Source: Lysinibacillus capsici
Lineage (GTDB): Bacteria; Bacillota; Bacilli; Bacillales_A; Planococcaceae
NCBI RefSeq assembly: GCF_003367505.1
Contig: NZ_PXXX01000002.1
Coordinates: 26,180 to 90,179 of the forward strand
Length of the DNA: 64,000 nucleotides
Direction of reading: 5' to 3'
The notes under the pieces were generated by a model. That model did not search any database and had not been told where the DNA came from. It worked only from the letters and a program-made list of their open reading frames with translations. The position numbers and the translations under genes were made by a program. Positions 17,126-24,066 of the stretch are shown in pieces (position 1 is the first letter of the stretch; each line of letters begins with the position of its first letter).

Positions 17126-17722
17126 CTATTGAATAGGCATGATCTTCAATGTTTTTTGTAATCTATGGGCGAAGATACCAGCAAAAATAGCTAAAATAAT
17201 ATCTTTTGGTAGTGGAGGAATCATCCAAAGCCAAGCGAGCTTATATGAAAAATTCTCTGGCGCACTTGCCCATAGCTTATAGGCAAAAAACATCCAATTT
17301 GTTCCTATCAAATAATTTATAGCCGTTGCTACCAAAGCAGCTACGATAAAACTTTTCTTTGTTCTGCTTCGTTCTACAATTAACCCCGCAACAAATGCCG
17401 CAAATATAAATGTAATAATAAACCCAAAGGTAGGGCTTAAAATTTGGCCAATTCCACCACCGAAACGAGCAAAGACAGGAGCTCCTGCCAATCCTACGCA
17501 CATATAAATTGTGCAGGCGAGCGCACCTTTTCTACTACCAAGAATAAGCCCTGCTAAAATTGCAAAGAAGGTTTGAAGCGTAATGGGTACACCACCAACT
17601 ACCATAAAAGGTGCAAAGGAAGTGATATTAGCACCCACCATCATTAACGTTGTAAATAATCCAATGTAGGTAATGTCAACAGTTCTTAACTTATGGTGAC
17701 TATGTTGTGTAACAGTTGCCAT
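17126..17722 (-). CDS. bioY: BioY, substrate-binding component of the ECF biotin transporter
   Basis: A 198-residue integral membrane protein with about six helices. The N-terminal TVDITYIGLFTTLMMVGANITSF and the segment GGVPITLQTFFAILAGLILGSRKGAL are typical of BioY, as are the C-terminal IGTNWMFF and PLPKDIILAIFAG parts. BioY captures biotin alone or with the shared EcfA/A'/T module, which is not in this window. The promoter and the overlapping BirA-type operator upstream (17755-17810) indicate repression by biotin-loaded BirA. It is monocistronic. Confidence 0.92.
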   Translation of the reverse strand: MATVTQHSHHKLRTVDITYIGLFTTLMMVGANITSFAPFMVVGGVPITLQTFFAILAGLILGSRKGALACTIYMCVGLAGAPVFARFGGGIGQILSPTFGFIITFIFAAFVAGLIVERSRTKKSFIVAALVATAINYLIGTNWMFFAYKLWASAPENFSYKLAWLWMIPPLPKDIILAIFAGIFAHRLQKTLKIMPIQ

Positions 17723-17754
17723 GATTTCACCTCGTTTTATAAGTTATTACTGCT

Positions 17755-17783
17755 AGTGTAAAAAACGAATGTATTTGTGTCAA
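17755..17783 (-). promoter_or_regulatory. SigA promoter of bioY
   Basis: On the minus strand, TTGACA (17778-17783) and TACACT (17755-17760) are separated by exactly 17 nt. The -35 hexamer lies inside the BirA-type operator. Confidence 0.8.
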
Positions 17784-17810
17784 CCTTATTATTTATATAA
17801 GTTAACTCAA
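17775..17810. promoter_or_regulatory. BirA-type biotin operator
   Basis: Imperfect dyad with outer arms TTGTGTCAACCTTAT and (opposite strand) TTGAGTTAACTTAT. It has the GTTAAC / GTTGAC half-sites of Bacillus BirA operators with an A/T-rich spacer, and overlaps the -35 of bioY. Confidence 0.75.
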
Positions 17811-17889
17811 TTGCTGAATTAAATTGAAGTAGACTATCTATCTATAAAAATGTATGATAGAACCGTCACAATTTTATAACTTCAAATAC

Positions 17890-18091
17890 TATTGGTGTGA
17901 CATTTTGAATGTCACTTAAAAGGGAAGTCGGTGGAAGTCCGACGCTGTCCCGCAACTGTAACGAGGAATCCTATAATATGATTTGCCACTGTTTAAGAAT
18001 GGGAAGGCAATTATAGGATAGTGAATCGAAGCCAGGAGACCTGCCATTTAGTAATACCTGTAATGCCCACGAGGATGCAAGCAATTACGGA
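17890..18091 (+). ncRNA. Cobalamin (B12) riboswitch
   Basis: Conserved elements in order: GGGAAGTCGGTGGAAGTCCG (17922 onwards), GACGCTGTCCCGCAACTGTAA, and the B12 box AGCCAGGAGACCTGCC at 18030-18045. The outer boundaries are approximate. It precedes the BtuCD-type genes with a terminator in between, so it should turn them off when adenosylcobalamin is plentiful. Confidence 0.95.
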
Positions 18092-18128
18092 CAATAGCTG
18101 GATATTTTTCTGACTTTGTTTAATCTTG

Positions 18129-18168
18129 GGTATTTCTATGCGCATTTTCGCATGGGATACCTTTTTTT
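18129..18168 (+). terminator. Riboswitch-controlled terminator before the cobalamin transporter
   Basis: Stem made of GGTAT/ATACC and ATGCG/CGCAT with a small asymmetric internal loop, a 6-nt apical loop and seven T residues. It lies between the B12 aptamer and the permease start codon, where it can serve as the expression platform. Confidence 0.8.
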
Positions 18169-18208
18169 ATTGCTTCATTCATCAATATTCAGTAGGAGTT
18201 TAAAACAG

Positions 18209-19255
18209 ATGAATAAAAAATTTATGTTATTTTCCTTCGTACTTTTCATGGTATTAATTGTTTCAATGACCTTTGCTGTAATGGTTGGCTCAGTTTCAGT
18301 TACACCGTTATATGTATGGAAAGTTATTCTTTCTAAAATTCCTTTTATACAAAATTCGATCGAGCAAGATTGGAGTCGCTCTCAGGAAATCATCATCTGG
18401 CAAATAAGAGCACCTCGTGTTTTGCTAGCTGCGATAGTAGGAGCGGGGTTAGCTATTGCAGGGGCAGCCATTCAGGCACTAGTACGTAATTCTATTGCAG
18501 ACCCGTATATTCTAGGGATTTCTTCAGGGGCAGCTGTCGGAGCTACTTCTGTGATTATTTTAGGAGCCTTTTCATTTTTAGGTATTTACGCTCTTTCAGT
18601 ATCCGCATTCCTTGGTTCATTACTTGCCATTGCACTTGTCTTTTTCTTATCACGTGTTGGGGGACGTGTCTCTATTTTCCGCTTGCTATTGGCAGGCATG
18701 GCTGTGTCCTTTATCTTAACGGCTATCTCTAACTTTATTTTAATGATGTCAAAGCAAGAAGGGGCCTTAAAGGCTGTTATGTTTTGGATGCTAGGTAGTT
18801 TAGCTGGAGCCAAATGGAATAATATTGTGATTCCAGCTTTCGTATTCTTGGTTGTATTTGGGCTACTGTGGCTACACTATCGCAATTTAAATTTATTATT
18901 ACTAGGAGAAGAGGCGGCAGTGACATTAGGCGTTAATCTTCAGCAATTCCGTATTCAGTTAATACTACTAGTATCTCTATTAACAGGTGTGCTTGTCGCA
19001 GTTAGTGGTTCTATAGGATTTGTGGGATTGATTATTCCCCATATTGTGCGTTTAATTGTGGGCTCAAACTATAAATACGTAATACCTATCAGTGCTTTAA
19101 TAGGTGGAATATTCTTAGTATGGGCAGATGCCTTTGCTCGAATTATTATTGCTCCTCAGGAAATGCCAATTGGTATTATTACGGCTTTTTGTGGAGGACC
19201 ATTTTTCATTTGGCTTCTCCGTCGTAACAACTATTCTTTCGGTGAAGGAGATTAA
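18209..19255 (+). CDS. btuC: FecCD/BtuC-type permease, probable cobalamin transporter
   Basis: A 348-residue permease of the BtuC/FhuB family with about ten membrane helices. The signatures IRAPRVLLAAIVGAGLAIAG, NSIADPYILGISSGA and GSIGFVGLIIPHIVRLIVG are family-specific. The ATG at 18209 is chosen because AGGAG lies 10 nt upstream and because longer frames would run into the riboswitch terminator. Family members import B12 or ferric siderophores; the B12 riboswitch makes cobalamin the likely substrate. An ATPase gene follows 5 nt after the stop. No substrate-binding protein gene is nearby. Confidence 0.9.
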   Translation: MNKKFMLFSFVLFMVLIVSMTFAVMVGSVSVTPLYVWKVILSKIPFIQNSIEQDWSRSQEIIIWQIRAPRVLLAAIVGAGLAIAGAAIQALVRNSIADPYILGISSGAAVGATSVIILGAFSFLGIYALSVSAFLGSLLAIALVFFLSRVGGRVSIFRLLLAGMAVSFILTAISNFILMMSKQEGALKAVMFWMLGSLAGAKWNNIVIPAFVFLVVFGLLWLHYRNLNLLLLGEEAAVTLGVNLQQFRIQLILLVSLLTGVLVAVSGSIGFVGLIIPHIVRLIVGSNYKYVIPISALIGGIFLVWADAFARIIIAPQEMPIGIITAFCGGPFFIWLLRRNNYSFGEGD

Positions 19256-19260
19256 CTTCC

Positions 19261-20052
19261 ATGACATTAGAAGCGAAAAAAGTATCATTCTCCATTTACG
19301 ATCAGCGTATACTGCATGATGTAAGCATTCAAATAAAAGAAAAGCAATTTGTTGGATTAATTGGTCCTAATGGGAGCGGAAAATCAACATTGTTAAAAAA
19401 TATGTATCGTCTCCTAAAACCTGAAAGTGGATCAGTAGTATTAAATGAGCAAGATATATTAAAGCAATCAAGTAAAGCAATTGCGAAAAATTTGGCTGTT
19501 GTAAGCCAAGAGACACCCGTATTATTTGATTTCACTGTGCATGATTTAGTCAGTATGGGAAGAACCCCACATAAAAAGCTGTTAGAGCTTGATCAAGAGA
19601 AAGATTTTCAAATTGTTAAAGAGGCTCTTAGGCAAACGGGCATATCGCATTTAGAGAAACGAAGCTTTAGTTCGCTTTCTGGTGGCGAGAAAAAACGTGT
19701 CATGGTTGCAAGGGCACTCGCTCAACAAGCACAGATATTAATATTAGATGAGCCGACGAATCATTTAGATATTCAACATCAACTTCAACTTATGGATTTA
19801 ATTCAGACTTTGCATTTAACCGTAGTAGCAGCTTTACATGATTTGAATATTGCTGCTATGTATTGCGATCAAATTTACGTTTTACAGCAAGGGCGAATAG
19901 TTTGTCATGGTACACCAGAGGAAGTACTTACGCCAACAGTGCTGCAAGATGTATTTGGTGTTTTTGCGGATATTCAAATACATCCAATGACAGGGAAGCC
20001 GTATCTTACATATGTTCCTGAACAGTTCACTAAGGGGTTTAGCCAAATATAG
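19261..20052 (+). CDS. btuD: ABC ATPase of the cobalamin transporter
   Basis: A 263-residue ATPase: Walker A GPNGSGKS (~residue 35), ABC signature SLSGGEKKR, Walker B ILILDEPTNHLD and the switch His in ALHDLN. It is of the FepC/BtuD type. Its ribosome binding site GAAGGAG overlaps the end of the permease gene, so the two are translated together. It would energise cobalamin import under B12-riboswitch control. Related siderophore ATPases look alike, so the substrate rests on the riboswitch. Confidence 0.88.
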   Translation: MTLEAKKVSFSIYDQRILHDVSIQIKEKQFVGLIGPNGSGKSTLLKNMYRLLKPESGSVVLNEQDILKQSSKAIAKNLAVVSQETPVLFDFTVHDLVSMGRTPHKKLLELDQEKDFQIVKEALRQTGISHLEKRSFSSLSGGEKKRVMVARALAQQAQILILDEPTNHLDIQHQLQLMDLIQTLHLTVVAALHDLNIAAMYCDQIYVLQQGRIVCHGTPEEVLTPTVLQDVFGVFADIQIHPMTGKPYLTYVPEQFTKGFSQI

Positions 20053-20104
20053 AAAAGTGTCATCTTCTATTAGATACATAAAACATCCTTTAAGGAGTGA
20101 CTGT

Positions 20105-20962
20105 ATGCAAATAGCCTTTACGAAAATGCATGGTATTGGTAACAGCTATATCTACCTTGATCTTTTCCAACATGATTACAAGGAAGATATCTTTTGTGAA
20201 TTGGCTCAAAAAATGGCCAATGTCCATACTGGTATTGGCTCAGATGGATTGATTATTATCCAACCCTCTAAAATTGCTGACTGTGGTATGCGTGTATTTA
20301 ATAAAGATGGATCTGAGGGGACAAATTGTGGTAACGGTCTTCGCTGTGTTGCTAAGTATATTTTTGAACGTCATATTGTACGACAAGAGCTAATTACGAT
20401 TGAAACGAAATCCGGGATTATGCTGGCACAGGTAGTGGTGCAAGACAATCGTGTAATAGAAGTGATTGTCGATATGGGCAAACCTCTCTTATTGCGCAAA
20501 GACATTCCGATGTTAGGAAACCCAAATGAGCTTGTCATCAATGAAATATTTCCTTTACCCCAACAATCTCTTTTAGTAACAGCTTTGTTTTTGGGCAATC
20601 CCAATACCGTAGTTTTTGTGAATGCGATCGAGCAAGCACCATTAAGAACATTAGGCGGTATTATAGCAAACGATATGAGATTTCCTTATCGTTGCAATGT
20701 TGAGTTTGTAGAGGTTGTTCATGAGAAGGCATTAAAATGCTGCGTTTGGGAACGAGGTTCGGGTATAACAGAGGCATGTGGGACAGGTGCTTGTGCAGCG
20801 GTAGTGGCTGCTATATTAAATGGTTTTTGTCAGAAGGAAGAAGAGATAGTAGTCCAACTTAGGGGCGGTGACTTAGTCATTCGATGGGCTGACAATGACC
20901 ATATCTGGATGCGTGGACCTGCAGAATTTATAGCGGATGGTATTTATGAATTTTTATCTTAA
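20105..20962 (+). CDS. dapF: Diaminopimelate epimerase
   Basis: A 285-residue epimerase that converts LL- to meso-diaminopimelate for lysine and peptidoglycan synthesis. Both catalytic cysteines are visible, in NCGNGLRC (N-terminal half) and ACGTGACAA (C-terminal half). The ATG at 20105 follows AAGGAG by 7 nt, and the protein then begins MQIAFTKMHGIGNSYIYLD, a typical DapF start; the longer frame overlaps the ATPase gene. It lies 52 nt after the cobalamin ATPase with no terminator in between, so it may be read partly from the riboswitch operon. Confidence 0.93.
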   Translation: MQIAFTKMHGIGNSYIYLDLFQHDYKEDIFCELAQKMANVHTGIGSDGLIIIQPSKIADCGMRVFNKDGSEGTNCGNGLRCVAKYIFERHIVRQELITIETKSGIMLAQVVVQDNRVIEVIVDMGKPLLLRKDIPMLGNPNELVINEIFPLPQQSLLVTALFLGNPNTVVFVNAIEQAPLRTLGGIIANDMRFPYRCNVEFVEVVHEKALKCCVWERGSGITEACGTGACAAVVAAILNGFCQKEEEIVVQLRGGDLVIRWADNDHIWMRGPAEFIADGIYEFLS

Positions 20963-20999
20963 TTACTCCCATTTCATGCCATTTTAAATAAATGAATAC

Positions 21000-21032
21000 A
21001 GGACGCCTCCGATTTAAGAGTGGCGTCCTATA
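21000..21032. terminator. Bidirectional terminator after dapF
   Basis: AGGACGCC / GGCGTCCT arms around a 14-nt loop, located between convergent genes. Confidence 0.7.
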
Positions 21033-21043
21033 TTGTAAAGCCA

Positions 21044-21358
21044 TTAAGATACTGCTTTTAAGCCTGCTACACCTATGATAATTGCTATGATACTGATAAT
21101 ACGTGATAGATTTTTAGATTCGCCAAAGAAAATGATATTTACGAGTACAGCTCCAACAGTACCAATTCCTACCCAAACAACATAGGCAATGCTTAACTGC
21201 AAATAGTTGAAGGATGCATATAAAAGGGCAAAAGACACACCAAAACCACCAATATAAAACATTAAGTTTCGTAATGTTTTATGCTGACTATAGAAGCGTA
21301 AGCCAACCACACCTATAATTTCAGACAATGCAGCTAAGATAATAAGTATCCAACCCAT
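21044..21358 (-). CDS. Small multidrug resistance (SMR) efflux subunit B
   Basis: A 104-residue four-helix SMR protein beginning MGWILIILAALSEIIGVVGLRFYS, with the conserved Glu in helix 1 (SEIIGV) and the segment SIAYVVWVGIGTVGAVLVNIIFFGE. Paired SMR proteins (YkkCD, EbrAB) work as heterodimers that exchange protons for cationic drugs or guanidinium-like compounds. Its ATG overlaps the TAA of the preceding SMR gene (TAATG), so translation is coupled. The transported substrate cannot be told from sequence. Confidence 0.88.
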   Translation of the reverse strand: MGWILIILAALSEIIGVVGLRFYSQHKTLRNLMFYIGGFGVSFALLYASFNYLQLSIAYVVWVGIGTVGAVLVNIIFFGESKNLSRIISIIAIIIGVAGLKAVS

Positions 21359-21711
21359 TATACATTCTCTCCTTTCGTTTGCATCTGCTCTTTAGAGGAA
21401 TTATCCGCTAATTTTAGACCAATCACACCTAATAATAAAATAATCATGAACAGTCCTTTAATGGCATTAAATTCTCCTTCGAAAATGAAAATATCCATTA
21501 ATGTGGTACCGATTGCACCTGCTCCAGCGAAAATAGCGTAGACTGTACCAGTAGGTAAGCTCTCACAAGCCTTCGATAAGAAATGAAAATCTATAGCAAT
21601 GATTGTCACAATAATTATCCAATGCCACCATGAGCTTGCTACGTTAAAGCCAAATACCCAAAGCAATTCAAATAAACTTGTTAAAACGACGTACATCCAT
21701 TCTTTTTTCAT
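21358..21711 (-). CDS. Small multidrug resistance (SMR) efflux subunit A
   Basis: A 117-residue SMR protein starting MKKEWMYVVLTSLFELLWVFGFN, with the helix-1 Glu in LFELLWV and the segment PTGTVYAIFAGAGAIGTTLMDI. The ATG at 21711 is preferred. A longer frame would begin upstream of the TetR operator at 21740-21760, which belongs to the promoter region. The C-terminus has a polar ~17-residue tail. It pairs with the overlapping second SMR gene and is controlled by the TetR gene upstream. Confidence 0.87.
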   Translation of the reverse strand: MKKEWMYVVLTSLFELLWVFGFNVASSWWHWIIIVTIIAIDFHFLSKACESLPTGTVYAIFAGAGAIGTTLMDIFIFEGEFNAIKGLFMIILLLGVIGLKLADNSSKEQMQTKGENV

Positions 21712-21739
21712 CAATAAAATCCTTTCTATTAGGTAATAC

Positions 21740-21760
21740 AATGACTGACATTCAGTCATT
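21740..21760. promoter_or_regulatory. TetR operator in front of the SMR pair
   Basis: Inverted repeat AATGACTGA-N3-TCAGTCATT, located between tetR and the first SMR gene. The 9-bp arms are identical to those of the palindrome upstream of tetR (22431-22451). Confidence 0.85.
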
Positions 21761-21785
21761 TTCGAGGTAAAAGAGAACGTCACTT

Positions 21786-22364
21786 TTATGGGTGACGTAG
21801 GCCAAGTGCGTGAGATAGGAAGTCTATAAGCTCAAGCTTGAGCAATTTCATTGTTTCGTCCTTGCTATCATCAAATAAATAAATTTGTTCAGCAGCAGAT
21901 TCAATTAGACCAATCATCAGTTTAGCAGAACGTGTTGGGTCAATTGAATCACGTATCATTCCCTGTTGCTGGCCAGATAATAAGAAATGACTCATCCAGT
22001 CATAATAGGGTGCATATATATTTTCCCATTCTTTTAAATGCTCAGTTTGCGCAATACCTGCATAAATAAGTGCAACGATATCTCCATAATCTTTCGTGAT
22101 TAAGAAAACCATTTCCACAACCTCTTCAAGTTGCTGTTCAAAGGGCTTATGACTTGAAATACCTTCATCTAAGGTAGCAATAATTCTTTCTACCATATTT
22201 TTTGCAATAGCAGGCATAACAGAAAGGCGTGATGGGAAATAAAGATAAAATGTTCCTTGAGCGATCCCAGCAGCTTTAACGATATCTGAAACTTTTGTTT
22301 TTTCTATACCTTTTTCTCGAAAAACCTCAATGGCAGCTTGAATAATTTTTTCTTCTTTTGACAT
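21786..22364 (-). CDS. TetR-family repressor of the SMR efflux pair
   Basis: A 192-residue TetR/AcrR protein. The N-terminal helix-turn-helix is MSKEEKIIQAAIEVFREKGIEKTKVSDIVKAAGIAQGTFYLYFPSR, and the rest is the variable ligand-binding domain. The ATG at 22364 is preferred because GAGGG lies 6 nt upstream; an in-frame GTG 12 nt earlier overlaps that site. Two identical-arm palindromes flank the gene, one before it and one between it and the SMR genes, showing autoregulation and control of the exporter. The inducer is unknown. Confidence 0.9.
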   Translation of the reverse strand: MSKEEKIIQAAIEVFREKGIEKTKVSDIVKAAGIAQGTFYLYFPSRLSVMPAIAKNMVERIIATLDEGISSHKPFEQQLEEVVEMVFLITKDYGDIVALIYAGIAQTEHLKEWENIYAPYYDWMSHFLLSGQQQGMIRDSIDPTRSAKLMIGLIESAAEQIYLFDDSKDETMKLLKLELIDFLSHALGLRHP

Positions 22365-22430
22365 GCAATCCCTCACTTTTGCCTTACTTAATTATTATGT
22401 TATAGAATAAGAAAAATAATGTCAATAAAA

Positions 22431-22451
22431 AATGACTGATTATCAGTCATT
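22431..22451. promoter_or_regulatory. TetR operator upstream of tetR
   Basis: Perfect 21-bp palindrome AATGACTGAT-T-ATCAGTCATT located 67 nt upstream of the tetR start. It shares its arms with the site at 21740-21760. Confidence 0.85.
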
Positions 22452-22547
22452 TTTTATTATCCAATGTTCGTTCGTAATTCCACAATTATGCGAAGGAGTA
22501 TATTTTCTATATTTCGGGGAATTGTATAATTGAAAGGATTGATGACC

Positions 22548-22718
22548 ATGAAAGAAATTAAGTTTGCACAATTAGACCCGCAGCAACTAGAAAAAATTAA
22601 TGAGCTTGAAGAAAAGATTGGTGTAACATTAGTTGCCTATGATGCTTCCTCCACACCATCACACGGTTCCGGCGCTTTTGAGTCAAATAATAGCACTACT
22701 ACAAATCATCCATCATAA
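22548..22718 (+). CDS. Small hypothetical protein
   Basis: A 56-residue protein I do not recognise. It starts MKEIKFAQLDPQQLEKINELEEKIG, a charged, probably helical first half, and ends in a Ser/Thr/His/Asn-rich, probably disordered tail. The ATG at 22548 is 9 nt after AAAGGA; another ATG lies 6 nt upstream. A TATAAT sequence lies about 20 nt before the start. A terminator follows, so it is a single-gene unit, which supports its being real. Confidence 0.6.
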   Translation: MKEIKFAQLDPQQLEKINELEEKIGVTLVAYDASSTPSHGSGAFESNNSTTTNHPS

Positions 22719-22726
22719 TGAAGTGA

Positions 22727-22758
22727 GAAATGCCTTGCAGTAATGTAAGGTATTTTCG
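22727..22758 (+). terminator. Terminator after the small hypothetical gene
   Basis: AATGCCTT / AAGGTATT arms (with G-U pairing) around a 10-nt loop, followed by a T-rich stretch. Confidence 0.65.
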
Positions 22759-22790
22759 TTTTATAGAATGTATTTAAAGGAGTGTTTGAA

Positions 22791-23957
22791 TTGAATGAAT
22801 TCTATGCTGATTTACATATTCATATTGGACGTACTTCTAGTGGAAGGGCAGTGAAAATTACTGGCAGTAAAACGTTAACATTAGCACGAATTTTAGAGAC
22901 GGCTAGTGCAAGAAAGGGATTAGACATCATTGGGATCATTGACTGTCACTCACCTGAAGTAATCGAAGAAATGGTGAGGATGATTGAACACGGAGAACTA
23001 CAAGAACTTAAAGAAGGTGGTCTGCGATTTCAGGAAACAACTTTAATTCCCGGATCAGAGATCGAAATTTATGATCAACATTGTCAGGGTCCTATTCATG
23101 TGCTTGCTTACTTTCCTACACTAGAGCTCATGAAGCTGTTCTCAGAATGGATGTCACAACATATGAAGAATATCCATTTAAGTTCACAGCGTATTTATTG
23201 TGATGGTCAGACCTTGCAGCAAAAGGTACATGAATTGGGAGGTATTTTTATTCCTGCACATGTATTTACACCATTTAAAAGCTTGTTTGGCAAAGGGGTT
23301 CGTCGAAGTTTAACTGAAGTCTTTGATCCGCAGCTTATTGATGGTATTGAATTAGGTTTAAGCTCTGATACAAATATGGTAAGTCATATTAAAGAATTAC
23401 AAGCATATACATTCGTTAGCAATTCTGATGCACATTCGCTTGGGAAATTAGCACGAGAGTATCAAAAGTTACGATTAGCAGAAGCGAATTTTACAGAATT
23501 AAAAATGGCCCTGCATGAGCAAGAGGGACGAGCGGTAATAGCCAATTATGGCCTAAACCCTTTGCTTGGCAAATATCATCAAACAGTTTGTGCAAAATGT
23601 AGTCAACAGCTAAGTAAAGAGGCTACCATTTGTACAAGATGTGGGAGTACTCAAATTATAAAGGGAGTAGCTACCCGTATACAGGAGCTATCTGAAGACT
23701 TTCCCAATAAACGAAATAGACCACCTTATATTCATCAGATACCACTTGATTTCATTCCAGGTATTGGTCCTAAAATGATGGAACGTTTAATCGAAGCATT
23801 TGGTACAGAAATGAATATTTTGCATCGTGTAACAATCGACCAGCTTGAACAAATTGTGCCACATAAACTAGCCCATTTAATCGATTTAGCGAGAAAGGGC
23901 CAATTAGCCATTGAAGTTGGTGGTGGTGGGATTTATGGAAAGATACAGGTTAATTAG
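22791..23957 (+). CDS. Endonuclease Q-type PHP-domain protein (YqxK-like)
   Basis: A 388-residue protein. The N-terminal PHP metal-dependent domain carries YADLHIHIG, GIIDCHSP, PGSEIEIYD, PAHVFTP and SNSDAHS. Residues ~265-290 hold a zinc ribbon (CAKC...CTRCGS), and the C-terminal third has a helix-hairpin-helix DNA-binding motif (IPGIGPKMMERLIEAFG). This order matches endonuclease Q of archaea and Bacillus, which nicks 5' of deaminated bases such as uracil and hypoxanthine. The TTG at 22791 is favoured because AAAGGAG lies 8 nt upstream; a GTG at 22782 touches that site. It appears to stand alone. Confidence 0.85.
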   Translation: MNEFYADLHIHIGRTSSGRAVKITGSKTLTLARILETASARKGLDIIGIIDCHSPEVIEEMVRMIEHGELQELKEGGLRFQETTLIPGSEIEIYDQHCQGPIHVLAYFPTLELMKLFSEWMSQHMKNIHLSSQRIYCDGQTLQQKVHELGGIFIPAHVFTPFKSLFGKGVRRSLTEVFDPQLIDGIELGLSSDTNMVSHIKELQAYTFVSNSDAHSLGKLAREYQKLRLAEANFTELKMALHEQEGRAVIANYGLNPLLGKYHQTVCAKCSQQLSKEATICTRCGSTQIIKGVATRIQELSEDFPNKRNRPPYIHQIPLDFIPGIGPKMMERLIEAFGTEMNILHRVTIDQLEQIVPHKLAHLIDLARKGQLAIEVGGGGIYGKIQVN

Positions 23958-24066
23958 ATAAAAAATGAAATGTTTCAAAAAGATTGTTGTAATTTAACCT
24001 ATTTTTATCGTTCCTCTAGTAAAATAGTGAAAATAACGACTATTTTATAAGTAGAGGAGAGAGTAA

